A program made the translations under genes and the position numbers. From the NCBI RefSeq assembly GCF_022695595.1, contig NZ_CP074380.1, positions 4,314,501 to 4,378,500 on the forward strand: 64,000 bases of DNA. Reading direction: 5' to 3'. Source of the stretch: Streptomyces sp. MST-110588. Its GTDB lineage: Bacteria; Actinomycetota; Actinomycetes; Streptomycetales; Streptomycetaceae. The notes under the pieces were generated by a model. It did not search any database. It was not told where the DNA came from and saw only the letters and a list, made by a program, of their open reading frames with translations. Below, piece after piece: positions 15,740-25,773 of this stretch. Every line of letters starts with the position of its first letter. The stretch's first letter is position 1.

Positions 15740-15741
15740 CA

Positions 15742-15815
15742 GCCCGTGTCCTCGTCCCCGGGGCCCCGGCGGGCGAAAGGCCCGTGCCGCCGCCCCGGGG
15801 GACGAGGACACGGGC
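15742..15815. terminator. Long terminator hairpin between convergent genes
   Basis: GCCCGTGTCCTCGTCCCC (from 15742) pairs with GGGGACGAGGACACGGGC (to 15815); a second small hairpin sits in the loop. Separates the ligase from the lipase. Confidence 0.8.
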
Positions 15816-15831
15816 CGGGCTGTCCGGATGA

Positions 15832-17064
15832 TCAGCGGCAGTTGCCGTCCGCCGGGCGGCCGGCGAAACGGTCGGCCAGCCAGTTCGCGGCCGGTACGGC
15901 GCCCGCGACCGCGCCGCCCACGTGCTCGCTCAGCAGGAGCGGACTCCACTGCACGGTGCCGCCCCGCCCGCACCACCGCGCGCGCAGCCGGGTGCCTTCC
16001 GTGTACGGGATCAGCTCGTCCAGCGTCCCGTGGTAGAGGTACACCGGCGCGTCCGGCCGGTGGCCGCCCAGGTCGGACTCGTGCACCCGCCGCTGCCAGT
16101 CCGCCTCGCTCAGCGGGTTCCTGACCGTGACGTCCGAGATCTTCTTGAACAGGCCCGCGGCGACGTCGATCGCCACACAGTTCTTCTTCAGGAAGTCGAC
16201 GTAGAAGCGGCCCTTGGCGTTGAGGTACTTCGCCAGGTCCAGTTCGGGGAAGGCCGCGTCCTGGCCGATGGCGGCCATCAGGATCAGCCCGGCACCGATG
16301 TTGCCGTCGTTGAAGTCGGCGACGTCGATCAGGTCGGCGGGGACACCGCCGGCCGCGGTGCCCCTGAGTTTCAGCTCGGGCGCGTAGGAGTCGTGCAGCT
16401 CGGCCGCCCAGCCGGACGCCTGGCCGCCCTGGGAGTAGCCCATGAGGCCCACCGGCGAGTCCTTGGTGACACCCGCCGCTGCCGCTTCGGGGAGCCGCTG
16501 GGCGGCGCGGGCGGCGTCCAGGACGGCTTGGCCTTCCGACCGGCCGACGCTGTACGTGTGCTCGCCCGGGGTGCCCAGGCCCTCGTAGTCGGTGACGGCG
16601 ACGGCCCAGCCGCGGGCGGTGAGCTGCTGGATGAGGTTGGCCTCGACGGTGGTGCCGTAGGGGAAGCCGGCGGAGGGCGCGCAGGAGTCGGCCAGGCCGA
16701 CCGTACCGACGGCGTAGGAGACCAGCGGGCGCGGCCCCGTACGGCCGTCCTTGGGGACGATGACGGTGCCGGAGACGACGTCGGGGGCGCCCTTGGCGTC
16801 GGTGGAGCGGTATTCGATGTGCCAGGCCCTGGTGTTGGTCACCTGGCCGGGGAGGGGGTGGAAGGAGGTCGGCGCGGACTTGAGGACGTCGCCGGGGCGG
16901 GCGTCCGCGAGCTGTGCCCCGCGCGCCGCCGGTGCCGTCGGCGCCTGCCGTACGGCTGTGCGCTCATCGGCCGTCTGCCGGGCGGCGGCGGTGGTCGCTC
17001 CCGCGAGCCCGAGTGCGAGGGTGAGGGCGGTGACGGCGGCCGGTGCGGTTCTGCGTAGCTGCAT
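15832..17064 (-). CDS. Secreted lipase (LIP family alpha/beta hydrolase)
   Basis: 410 residues. Signal peptide: MQLRR, hydrophobic stretch, cleavage expected after ...GATTAAA (about residue 28). The mature protein has the secretory-lipase (LIP) layout: catalytic Ser211 in GYSQGG, Asp349 in YHGTLDELIPY and His381 in LLSEHVGG; Cys residues at 128, 296, 365 and 409 suggest disulfides. Expected to hydrolyse triacylglycerol or similar esters outside the cell. ATG at 17064 with GGGAG upstream. The AraC-family gene lies 85 bases upstream on the same strand and may activate it. Confidence 0.88.
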   Translation of the reverse strand: MQLRRTAPAAVTALTLALGLAGATTAAARQTADERTAVRQAPTAPAARGAQLADARPGDVLKSAPTSFHPLPGQVTNTRAWHIEYRSTDAKGAPDVVSGTVIVPKDGRTGPRPLVSYAVGTVGLADSCAPSAGFPYGTTVEANLIQQLTARGWAVAVTDYEGLGTPGEHTYSVGRSEGQAVLDAARAAQRLPEAAAAGVTKDSPVGLMGYSQGGQASGWAAELHDSYAPELKLRGTAAGGVPADLIDVADFNDGNIGAGLILMAAIGQDAAFPELDLAKYLNAKGRFYVDFLKKNCVAIDVAAGLFKKISDVTVRNPLSEADWQRRVHESDLGGHRPDAPVYLYHGTLDELIPYTEGTRLRARWCGRGGTVQWSPLLLSEHVGGAVAGAVPAANWLADRFAGRPADGNCR

Positions 17065-17149
17065 GCGGCTCTCCCAACTGTCCTGAGGGGGGAAGTCAGT
17101 GGGGGTGAAGGTAGTGACCGGCGGGTGATCCGGGAGCTGACCGGGACGC

Positions 17150-18268
17150 TCAGCTTTGCTGGCCTGGGACCTCAAGGCCGGGCGGGTGGTACGGACTCTC
17201 CGACGGCCGGGCTGTCCGGGCCGTCCGGGCGGACCGGGCGGACCGGGCCGGGGCGGCGCGCAGCCGGTAGGCACCCGGTGTGGTGCCGGTCCACCTGCGG
17301 AACGCGCGGTGGAAGGCGGTGTCCTCGGAGTAGCCGAGCCGTACCGCCAGTTCGGTGATCGGCTCGCGTCCCGCGACGAGCGAGGTGATCGCCGCGTCCC
17401 GGCGTACGGCGTCCTTGAGCTGCTGGTAGGAGGTCTCCTCCTCCTGGAGCCGGCGGCGCAGCGTCGCCGGGCTCACCGACAGGCGGGCCGCCACCTCGGT
17501 GAGTTCGGGCAGCCGCGCCGGTCCGCCCGCCCGCAGGGCCCGTACGAGGGTGTGGCGCACGTGCTCGGCGACCGTCGTCCCGTACGCGGGCCGGCTGATC
17601 AGGTCCGCCGGCGCCCGGCGCAGCATGTCCCGCAGCGCGGCCTCGTCCTGGACGACGGGGGCGGACAGCCAGCGGGCGTCCCAGCCCGCGCCCGTACTGG
17701 GGGCGCGAAAGCGCACCGGGCAGCCGAAGAGGACGTCGTACTCGCGGGCGTACACCGGGGCCGGATACACGAAGCCCGCCCAGCGCAGCGGCAGGCGCCG
17801 GCCGATCAGCCAACTGGAGAGCCGGTGCCAGACGACCAGGACGCATTCGGAGAGGAAGGGGCCCTCCTCGTAGGCGCACAGATCGGTGCGTATGCGGAAG
17901 ACGGCCTCGCCCTCGGCGGAGGTCTCCACCGCCATCTCGGGCCCGCCGGGGAAGAGCCCGTAGAAGCGCACCGCCCGGTCCAGGGCGGCGCCCAGGTCGG
18001 GGCAGCCCAGGCAGGTGTGGCACAGCATTGCGAACGTGCCGGGCCGGCTGGGCACCGGCCCCAGCCCCAGGAACTCGTCCCGGGTGGCCCGCTGCAGGCC
18101 CGTGATCAGGCGGGTGAACTGCTCGGGCGTGACCCGCGCCCGGTCGTCGCCCAGGAGCAGCGGGGGGATCCGCGCGGCCTGGAGCAGCGGGACGGTGTCG
18201 ATGCCCAGCCGCCGGGCGCCGCTGAGCGCCGCCCGGACGTGCTGCACCGCGATCGTCACCCGGCTCAT
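17150..18268 (-). CDS. AraC-family transcriptional regulator (OruR/ArgR-like type)
   Basis: 372 residues. The N-terminal ~190 residues form an arabinose-binding-type sensor domain (GIDTVPLLQAARIPPLLLGD...GLGPVPSRPGTFAMLCHTC). The C-terminal HTH_18 domain has ARLSVSPATLRRRLQEEETSY and the second helix-turn-helix TELAVRLGYSEDTAFHRAF with RWTGTTPGAYR. The tail contains short SARTARTARP repeats. Related proteins in actinomycetes often regulate adjacent lipases or monooxygenases; this one reads directly into the lipase gene. Confidence 0.9.
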   Translation of the reverse strand: MSRVTIAVQHVRAALSGARRLGIDTVPLLQAARIPPLLLGDDRARVTPEQFTRLITGLQRATRDEFLGLGPVPSRPGTFAMLCHTCLGCPDLGAALDRAVRFYGLFPGGPEMAVETSAEGEAVFRIRTDLCAYEEGPFLSECVLVVWHRLSSWLIGRRLPLRWAGFVYPAPVYAREYDVLFGCPVRFRAPSTGAGWDARWLSAPVVQDEAALRDMLRRAPADLISRPAYGTTVAEHVRHTLVRALRAGGPARLPELTEVAARLSVSPATLRRRLQEEETSYQQLKDAVRRDAAITSLVAGREPITELAVRLGYSEDTAFHRAFRRWTGTTPGAYRLRAAPARSARSARTARTARPSESPYHPPGLEVPGQQS

Positions 18269-18340
18269 GCCCGAACACCGTAGCCGCAGTGCGCGAAGAG
18301 GTCAGCCGGGCTCGTCCGCCCAACTGTGACCCGGAAAGGC

Positions 18341-18381
18341 AGGAGCCCCGTTCCCCACCGAGGTGGCGGAGCGGGGCTCCT
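18341..18381 (-). terminator. Terminator of the cold-shock gene
   Basis: AGGAGCCCCG (18341-18350) and CGGGGCTCCT (18372-18381) with additional inner pairing (CCACC/GGTGG). Lies just past the stop of the cold-shock gene on the minus strand. Confidence 0.8.
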
Positions 18382-18423
18382 TGGGTACTGCTAAGTCGAC
18401 CGCGATCGGTCGGACCGGGCAAC

Positions 18424-18627
18424 TCAGACCGGCGTGACGTTCTCCGCCTGCGGACCCTTCGGGCCCTGCGTGACGTCGAAGTTCACCTGCTGGTTCTCCT
18501 CCAGGGAGCGGAAGCCAGAGGCGTTGATCGCAGAGTAGTGAACGAAGACATCCGGGCCGCCGCCGTCCTGGGCGATGAAGCCGAAGCCCTTTTCAGCGTT
18601 GAACCACTTCACGGTTCCGGTAGCCAT
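18424..18627 (-). CDS. Cold-shock protein (CspA family)
   Basis: 67-residue single OB-fold cold-shock domain. RNA-binding motifs RNP1 (KGFGFI) and RNP2 (DVFVHY) are intact: [20 protein letters not shown]... It acts as an RNA chaperone. AAGGAGGG sits just before the ATG at 18627. Corresponds by synteny to the S. coelicolor csp gene next to mqnA (SCO4505). A hairpin lies in its upstream region. Confidence 0.95.
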   Translation of the reverse strand: MATGTVKWFNAEKGFGFIAQDGGGPDVFVHYSAINASGFRSLEENQQVNFDVTQGPKGPQAENVTPV

Positions 18628-18691
18628 AAGCCCTCCTTGGGCCAAAGGGTTGCCCTGCTCCAGAACCTGCGAGAAGTCTGAAAACTACAAA

Positions 18692-18720
18692 AGCCTGCGG
18701 CGTCACATGCTCCGCAGGCT
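18692..18720 (-). promoter_or_regulatory. Hairpin in the 5' region of the cold-shock gene
   Basis: AGCCTGCGG (18692-18700) and CCGCAGGCT (18712-18720), a 9-bp stem about 65-90 bases upstream of the start codon. Cold-shock genes often have structured leaders; here the role is inferred from position. Confidence 0.45.
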
Positions 18721-18868
18721 CTGTACTGCAAGGGAAACCAAACTGCAACTTGCGCTGAGCCTAGCACGGTGCGCTCGTGAGGCGGAAGAGCCAAAGATCA
18801 CGTTTAGCGGGCGTGCCGGAGGGTCATAGGCGCCCCCCGGCGGGGCGCCGTCGGCGCCGCGGGTCTAG

Positions 18869-19828
<960 letters not shown>

Positions 19829-20206
19829 GCGGTGCGGGTCGCTGCAAACCGGCGAACGGACATTCGACAATGCCCTTCGGAGCAATGCGGGGATCCGGTC
19901 CGTTCCGATCTCCGGGTTTTTCCCGGTCTTCCAGGCCTTCCCGCTCTTCTTGATTGACCTCCCTGATCGGCCTTCTTGATCGGCCTTCCTGATTGGCCTT
20001 CTTGATCGACCGAAACGTCGTCCGCGGCGGACATCGAAGAAATGCGGAACGGGTAACTCGGTACAGGTGGCAACGGGTACCGATTACGGACCCGTACGGG
20101 ATCCACCCGGCACCCACACGGCCGAACCCCGGACCGGCGGACCGCCCCGGCCGCGCGCGGACCGGCCATAAGCTGTGCAGCGCCGTCGCGAGGGGGAGGC
20201 AGAGCC
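19829..20206. other. 378-base intergenic region with a 13-bp repeat array
   Basis: Between mqnA and the kinase. Apart from the repeat array at 19951-20012 I see no gene; the segment before the kinase contains an AT-richer patch around 20015-20080 that may hold its promoter. Confidence 0.5.
19951..20012. repeat. 13-bp tandem repeat, 4.8 copies
   Basis: Units at 19951, 19964, 19977, 19990 and partial 20003 of the type TGATCGGCCTTCT, with C/T and C/A variation. Period 13. Could be iteron-like protein sites or replication slippage. Confidence 0.75.
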
Positions 20207-22123
20207 ATGGAGCCGCTGGGAGAGGACGACCCGAGGGTCGTGGGCGCGTACCGGCTGCTGGGCCGGCTCGGCGTGGGCGGCATGGGCCGGGTGTTCCTGG
20301 GGCGCAGCGCGGGCGGCCGGACGGTCGCCGTGAAGGCCGTGCACGCGCACTTCGCCGCGGACGAGCAGTTCCGCGCCCGGTTCCGGCGCGAGGTCGAGGC
20401 GGCCCGCCGGGTCGGCGGCGCCTGGACCGCGCCCGTACTGGACGCCGATCCCGAGGCGACCGTCCCCTGGGTCGCCACCGGTTATGTCGCCGGCCCCTCG
20501 CTCGCCCGGGCCGTCACCGACTTCGGCCCGTTCGGCGAGCACTCCGTACGGGCCCTGGGCGCCGGGCTCGCCGAGGCACTGGCCGCCGTGCACGCCCTCG
20601 GGCTCGTCCACCGCGACGTCAAACCGTCCAACGTGCTGCTCACCCTCGACGGCCCGCTGCTGATCGACTTCGGCATCGCCCGGGCCATGGACGACAGTGC
20701 CTCACTGACCTCCACCGGTGTGTCCGTCGGATCGCCCGGTTACATGGCGCCCGAACAGATCCTGGGCAAGGGCGTCACGGGCGCCGGCGACGTCTTCTCG
20801 CTCGGCGCCGTCCTGGCCTTCGCCGCCACCGGCACCAGCCCCTTCGCCGGGGACGGTTCAGCGGCCCTCCTCTACAAGGTCGTCCACGAGGAACCGGAGC
20901 TGGGGCCCGCGCCGACGGGCGAGCTGCGGGAGGTCATCACCGCCTGTCTGGCCAAAACGGCCGAGCGGCGGCCCGCCCCCGAGGAGATCGCCCGCCGGCT
21001 GACGGGGAAGGAGACGGGCGGCGCGGCGGCGCTCGTACGGGCCGGCTGGCTGCCGGGGCCGCTGGTGGAACAGGTCAGCCGGCAGGCCGTGGAACTGCTG
21101 AACCTGGACGTGCGGACGGAGGCGGTGCGGTCACAGGTGGTGGCGGAGGGAGCCGGGGACGGTACCGGGGACGGTACTGGGGAGCGGGCGGGCTTCGGGC
21201 CGCCGGACTCCTCGTCCGGCACGGTCTCCGGGCTCGTACCGTTCGACGCCCCGGCACAGGTGCCGCAGCAGGTGGCAGGGCAGGCGCCGGGGCAGGTGCG
21301 GCAGCCGGCGCCCGGTTCCACGCCGTGGCCGGTCGCGGGTGTGAGTGCGGGTGCGGGCGTAGGTGCGGGTGCGGACGGCCCGGTGGGCACCGCCGCTCCG
21401 TACGAGGCGACCGCGTCCGCCGCCCCGGGCAACGCCTCCGCCCCCACCACCTCAGACCCCACCGCGGCAGGCCCCACCACCTCTTCCACCTCACCCACCT
21501 CCTCCGCCGACCCGTACGGGACCACCGCCTCCGCCGACGCCCGTGAACGGCGCTTCGCCGTGACCGGCTCCCTCGCCCGCGGCAACAAGGACCGCCCGCG
21601 CCGTATGAGCTGCACCCTCGTGCTCTCGGTGGCTGGGGCGCTGGCCGCCGCCACGACCGCGGCGTTCGTCTTGAACCTGTGGCCGGGCACGGGCGGCGGA
21701 GGCGGGGCGGCGAGCAGGCCGCCGGCCGGTGCGACGCTTCCGCCGCCCACGGGCGGCAGTGGTTCCGGGGTGTCGGTCCCCAAGAGCTTCCTGGGGACGT
21801 GGACCGGCGAGATCCGCACCCGTGACAACTTCCCCAACGGCAGCATCACCAGCATCATCAAGGCCGGCGGCAAGGGCGACTACGTGGTTCGTACGACCTA
21901 CGGGTTCGTCATCGCCCAGTGCGAGGCCAAGGCCGAGCTCGTCTCCGCCTCCGCGACGAAACTGGTCCTCCAGGAGCGGACGGACGGCAAGCCCGGACCG
22001 GGCTGTACGGGCGCGCAGGCGTCGGTGACCTACACGCTCGGCAAGGACGGCAAGCTCTCCTTCACCTCGGACGACGAGGCGGGCGGGCAACCGCACGCCG
22101 TCCTGAGCCGGGTCGGCGGCTGA
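20207..22123 (+). CDS. Transmembrane Ser/Thr protein kinase
   Basis: 638 residues. Cytoplasmic Hanks-type kinase domain (about 12-270): P-loop GRLGVGGMG, Lys43, Glu63, catalytic HRDVKPSN (Asp137), DFG Asp154, and SPGYMAPEQ. A ~190-residue low-complexity linker (Gly/Ala/Pro/Thr) follows, then one transmembrane helix (near 469-487) and an extracytoplasmic domain of about 130 residues (FLGTWTGEIRT...) that should sense a signal; it is not a PASTA domain. GGGGAGG seven bases before the ATG supports the start. It lies between mqnA and mqnC and corresponds to SCO4507 by synteny. Confidence 0.92.
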   Translation: MEPLGEDDPRVVGAYRLLGRLGVGGMGRVFLGRSAGGRTVAVKAVHAHFAADEQFRARFRREVEAARRVGGAWTAPVLDADPEATVPWVATGYVAGPSLARAVTDFGPFGEHSVRALGAGLAEALAAVHALGLVHRDVKPSNVLLTLDGPLLIDFGIARAMDDSASLTSTGVSVGSPGYMAPEQILGKGVTGAGDVFSLGAVLAFAATGTSPFAGDGSAALLYKVVHEEPELGPAPTGELREVITACLAKTAERRPAPEEIARRLTGKETGGAAALVRAGWLPGPLVEQVSRQAVELLNLDVRTEAVRSQVVAEGAGDGTGDGTGERAGFGPPDSSSGTVSGLVPFDAPAQVPQQVAGQAPGQVRQPAPGSTPWPVAGVSAGAGVGAGADGPVGTAAPYEATASAAPGNASAPTTSDPTAAGPTTSSTSPTSSADPYGTTASADARERRFAVTGSLARGNKDRPRRMSCTLVLSVAGALAAATTAAFVLNLWPGTGGGGGAASRPPAGATLPPPTGGSGSGVSVPKSFLGTWTGEIRTRDNFPNGSITSIIKAGGKGDYVVRTTYGFVIAQCEAKAELVSASATKLVLQERTDGKPGPGCTGAQASVTYTLGKDGKLSFTSDDEAGGQPHAVLSRVGG

Positions 22124-22200
22124 CCGGCCGCCGACAGCGGTGTCACTGTGCTGGCGTACGCTGGTTCGGTCGTTATGCCCGCTTGCGAAAGGGACGCCCG

Positions 22201-23400
22201 GTGACCGAGAACGCCGACCTCCAGTCCGTACTCGACCGCGCCGCGCAGGGCGGGCGCATCACGCCGCAGGAAGCGCTCGACCTCTACCGCTCCGCCCCGC
22301 TGCATGCCCTGGGCAGCGCCGCCGACGCGGTGCGCCGCCGTCGCTACGCGGGCACCGAGCACATCGCGACGTACATCATCGAGCGCAACATCAACTACAC
22401 GAACGTCTGCGTGACGGCGTGCCGGTTCTGCGCCTTTTACGCCGCCCCCAAGGACACCGCCAAGGGCTGGACCCGCGACCTGGACGACATCCTGCGCCGC
22501 TGCGAGGAGACCGTCGCGCTCGGCGGCACCCAGATCATGTTCCAGGGCGGCCACCACCCCGACTACGGCGTCGAGTACTACGAGAAGCACTTCGCCGCGA
22601 TCAAGAAGGCGTACCCGCAGCTCGTCATCCACTCCCTCGGCGCCTCCGAGGTCGAGCACATGGCCCGGATCTCCGGGGTCTCCGTCGAGGAGGCCATCGA
22701 GCGCATCCACGCCGCCGGCCTGGACTCCTTCGCGGGAGCCGGCGCCGAGCTGCTGCCGGAGCGCCCGCGCAAGGCCATCGCGCCGCTGAAGGAGTCCGGC
22801 GAGCGCTGGCTGGAGATCATGGAGACCGCGCACCGCCTGGGCGTGGAGTCGACGTCCACGATGCTCATGGGCACCGGCGAGACCAACGCCGAGCGGATCG
22901 AGCACCTGCGCATGATCCGCGACGTCCAGGACCGTACGGGCGGCTTCCGCGCCTTCATCCCGTACACCTACCAGCCCGAGAACAACCACCTGAAGGGCCA
23001 GACGCAGGCCACGATCTTCGAGTACCTGCGCATGATCGCCGTCGCCCGGCTCTTCCTGGACAACGTGGCCCACATCCAGGGCTCCTGGCTGACCGTCGGC
23101 AAGGAGGCCGGCCAGCTCTCGCTGCACTACGGGGCGGACGACCTCGGCTCGGTCATGCTGGAGGAGAACGTGGTCTCCTCGGCCGGCGCCAGGCACCGCT
23201 CCAACCGGATGGAGCTGATCGACCTCATCCGCAAGGCGGGCCGCGTCCCGGCGCAGCGCGCCACGACATACGAGCACCTCGTCGTGCACGACGACCCGGC
23301 GAACGACCCGGTCGACGACCGCGTCGTCTCCCACCTCTCCTCCACGGCGATCGACGGCGGGACGGCCCACCCCGAGCTGAAGCTCGTGGACGCCAACTGA
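22201..23400 (+). CDS. mqnC: Cyclic dehypoxanthine futalosine synthase MqnC (radical SAM)
   Basis: 399 residues from the GTG at 22201. It uses SAM and a [4Fe-4S] cluster to cyclise dehypoxanthine futalosine into the spiro compound used by MqnD. Cluster motif CVTACRFC: C70, C74, C77. Other MqnC signatures: NINYTNVCVTACRFCAFY, QIMFQGGHHPDYGVEYYE, and GAGAELLPERPR. Expected orthologue of SCO4550. Next gene starts seven bases after the stop. MqnB and MqnD, needed before and after, are not in this window. Confidence 0.95.
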   Translation: MTENADLQSVLDRAAQGGRITPQEALDLYRSAPLHALGSAADAVRRRRYAGTEHIATYIIERNINYTNVCVTACRFCAFYAAPKDTAKGWTRDLDDILRRCEETVALGGTQIMFQGGHHPDYGVEYYEKHFAAIKKAYPQLVIHSLGASEVEHMARISGVSVEEAIERIHAAGLDSFAGAGAELLPERPRKAIAPLKESGERWLEIMETAHRLGVESTSTMLMGTGETNAERIEHLRMIRDVQDRTGGFRAFIPYTYQPENNHLKGQTQATIFEYLRMIAVARLFLDNVAHIQGSWLTVGKEAGQLSLHYGADDLGSVMLEENVVSSAGARHRSNRMELIDLIRKAGRVPAQRATTYEHLVVHDDPANDPVDDRVVSHLSSTAIDGGTAHPELKLVDAN

Positions 23401-23407
23401 GCCCCGC

Positions 23408-23965
23408 GTGCTGACGCTCCACCACGTACACGCGGTCCTGCGCACCGACGCCGGGACCGCCGGGCGCGCGGACACGGATGCGGACGCGCTCGTCGTCTCC
23501 GGCGACCGCGTCGCGGCCGTCGGCCCGTACGAGGACCTGTCGGCGGCGTACGGGGACCGCGCCCGCGTCCGTACGTGGGACGGGGTACTGACCCCCGGCC
23601 GCCACGAACCGGACGGCGCGGCCTTCCTGGAGGCCGCCTACCACCCCGACCCGCGCGAGGCCGACGAGTTGGGCACGGCCCCTGTGACGGGCGAGGCGCT
23701 CACCGCCCTCGGCATGACCGACACCCGGTGGGGCGCCAGCGCCCGCCGGGGCGTGCAAAGGCTCCTCACCACAGGCACGACATCACTCTCGGGCCCGTTC
23801 ACCCACCCCGCCGTCCGCACCGCCGTCGCCCGCTCCGGCCTCCGCGACCGGCCCCTCCCCCAGCCCCTGGCCGTCGGCTCTCCTGCCGATTTCGCGGTCT
23901 TCACCGAGGACGGCACCTGCCTGGCCACGGTCCTCGGCGGCCGACTGGTGTACCGGCGGCGCTGA
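23408..23965 (+). CDS. Imidazolonepropionase-like domain protein (amidohydrolase shell without barrel)
   Basis: 185 residues. The N-terminal part (about 1-65: LTLHHVHAVLRTDAG...DALVVSGDRVAAVGPYEDL...VLTPGRHEPD) and the C-terminal part (about 153-185: AVGSPADFAVFTEDGTCLA...VLGGRLVYRR) match the two halves of the beta-sandwich (composite) domain of amidohydrolases such as imidazolonepropionase. The metal-binding TIM barrel that should lie between them (HxH motif, ~300 residues) is missing; only ~85 mostly helical residues remain. It is therefore unlikely to be a hydrolase. Starting seven bases after mqnC, it may have a structural or regulatory role in futalosine metabolism. Confidence 0.75.
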   Translation: MLTLHHVHAVLRTDAGTAGRADTDADALVVSGDRVAAVGPYEDLSAAYGDRARVRTWDGVLTPGRHEPDGAAFLEAAYHPDPREADELGTAPVTGEALTALGMTDTRWGASARRGVQRLLTTGTTSLSGPFTHPAVRTAVARSGLRDRPLPQPLAVGSPADFAVFTEDGTCLATVLGGRLVYRRR

Positions 23966-24069
23966 ACCGTCAACGCCGATATCCCGCGACCGTCACTTCG
24001 GGTGATGCGCCGTCGTATCCAGGACCGTCTTCCGTACTCGCGTCCACACTCGCGTCCATGGGAGCAGTG

Positions 24070-24678
24070 ATGAGCACCGACGGGCGGCCGGCGGAGGCGA
24101 CTCCGGAGACCTGGATGCACCCTCCTGGAGGGCGTTGGACGTATGACCAGGTGAAGGACTTGGATCTGCCCTTCGACTGGGAACTCGTGGACGGAGTGAT
24201 CTCGGTTCGGGGGATGACTCCATGGTGGCACGACCAAGTGCGGGACCAATTGCTTTTCCGGTTCAGATCGACCGTTGCCGGACCGGCTCACTGGGCCAAC
24301 ATCGCGCGCTGCGTCATGCTGGACGACTTCAATGTGGTCAAGCCCGATCTCGTCGTCTTCGACCTCCGCGGCCTGGACCCCCTGACCTTGGAATGCACGC
24401 CGGCCGACAAGGTGAGACTCGCGGTGGAAGTGACGGCCCCCGGTTCGGCGGTCGATGACCGGACCCGTAAACCGGCGCTGTTCGCGGCGGCGGGGGTGCC
24501 GTACTTCTGGCGGGTGGAGCGGGGGGAGGACGATTTCCCCGAGGTGCACGAGTTCTGGCTGAGCCGTGACGTGGGCGTCTATGTTCCCGCCCCTGAGCAC
24601 CCTCGCCATATGGACAAGCTGGAGACCGACCGTCCCTTCCCCATCAGCATCGACCTGACGAGTCTGCTGGAGCTGTGA
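24070..24678 (+). CDS. Uma2-family (DUF820) PD-(D/E)XK putative nuclease
   Basis: 202 residues. The Uma2 core is clear: GRWTYDQVKDLD..FDWELVDGVISV, then VKPDLVVFD (Asp) and RLAVEVTAPGSAVDDRTRK (Glu-x-Val...), ending with KPALFAAAGVPYFWRVE. The family has a restriction-endonuclease fold; its physiological role is not established and Streptomyces genomes carry many copies. The start at 24070 is favoured by GGAG five bases upstream; another ATG at 24058 is in frame. Accessory-looking insertion between two menaquinone genes. Confidence 0.85.
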   Translation: MSTDGRPAEATPETWMHPPGGRWTYDQVKDLDLPFDWELVDGVISVRGMTPWWHDQVRDQLLFRFRSTVAGPAHWANIARCVMLDDFNVVKPDLVVFDLRGLDPLTLECTPADKVRLAVEVTAPGSAVDDRTRKPALFAAAGVPYFWRVERGEDDFPEVHEFWLSRDVGVYVPAPEHPRHMDKLETDRPFPISIDLTSLLEL

Positions 24679-24910
24679 GGACCCGCGTCAACGGGTCGTA
24701 AAGACGGCCCCGCCCTCCATCAGGGCCACGTCAACGCAAACGGAAGCGGCCCTGCCGCCCGGAAGGATCGGGTGTGCGGGGACGGCCGGTCAGGCCGCTC
24801 ACGATGCCTTGCACGAGATGCAGCACCGCTGGACCGCCCGGATGTTCTGAGGGGGGCATCGGGCCGTCCCCGTCCAAACGTCTCGCGGACCCATGGTGAA
24901 CAATGGCCGG

Positions 24911-25609
24911 GTGACCCGAGCATCCTTGGACAAGAAGCCGCACGAAGTCGCCTCGATGTTCGACGACGTGGCAGCGCGGTACGACCTCACCAACGACGTG
25001 CTGTCGCTGGGGCAGGCGCGGTTGTGGCGCAAGGAGGTCACTCGTGCGGTGGCCGCACGTCCCGGTGAGCGGGTGCTCGATCTCGCGGCCGGTACGGGTA
25101 CCTCCTCGGTACCGTTCGCCAGGACCGGTGCGTTCGTCGTGCCGTGCGACTTCTCGGTCGGCATGCTGCGCGAGGGCCGCAAGCGGCAGCCGTGGCTGCC
25201 CTTCACCGCCGGGGACGGCACCCGCCTCCCCTTCGCGGACGAGGTGTTCGACGCCGTCACGATCTCCTTCGGGCTGCGCAACGCCCAGAAGACGGACGAG
25301 GTGCTCGCCGAGCTGTACCGGGTCACCAAGCCCGGCGGCCGGGTCGTGGTCTGCGAGTTCAGCCGGCCCACCTGGGCGCCCTTCCGGACGGTCTACACCG
25401 AGTACCTGATGCGGGCGCTGCCGCCCGTCGCACGGGTGGTGAGCAGCAACCCGGACGCGTACGTCTATCTCGCCGAATCCATCCGCGCCTGGCCGGACCA
25501 GCCGGAGCTGGCGGCCCGTCTCCAGGACGTGGGCTGGACGGAGGTGGCCTGGCGCAACCTGACCGGCGGGATCGTCGCGCTGCACCGTGGGACCAAGCCC
25601 GCCACCTGA
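24911..25609 (+). CDS. menG: Demethylmenaquinone methyltransferase (MenG/UbiE)
   Basis: 232 residues from the GTG at 24911 (family N-terminus [20 protein letters not shown]; an ATG at 24893 would add six residues). It performs the last methylation of menaquinone using SAM. Class I methyltransferase motif [12 protein letters not shown], the UbiE signatures [17 protein letters not shown] and [15 protein letters not shown] (VTISFGLRN), and [18 protein letters not shown] are all present. No strong ribosome site. Corresponds to SCO4556 in synteny. Confidence 0.92.
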   Translation: MTRASLDKKPHEVASMFDDVAARYDLTNDVLSLGQARLWRKEVTRAVAARPGERVLDLAAGTGTSSVPFARTGAFVVPCDFSVGMLREGRKRQPWLPFTAGDGTRLPFADEVFDAVTISFGLRNAQKTDEVLAELYRVTKPGGRVVVCEFSRPTWAPFRTVYTEYLMRALPPVARVVSSNPDAYVYLAESIRAWPDQPELAARLQDVGWTEVAWRNLTGGIVALHRGTKPAT

Positions 25610-25773
25610 TTCACCGCACGTCGCACGGGGGGTTCGAGCGACGGTCCTGACGGGGCGTGAGTCCGTCGGGCGGGACGGGAGTCCACGGGAACCATCTGTG
25701 TGACGGCTGTGTCCGTACGTAAGCCAGCGGCAGCCGTGAGATGTGTGCTGCCCCATGATTCCCGGAGCCCGTC

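Noticed and set aside
19951..20012. CRISPR-like array
   Set aside because: The units are contiguous 13-mers without unique spacers; no cas genes are present.
23408..24678. Biosynthetic cluster or mobile element around the Uma2 gene
   Set aside because: No integrase, transposase, inverted terminal repeats or tRNA nearby; gene order fits the core chromosome.
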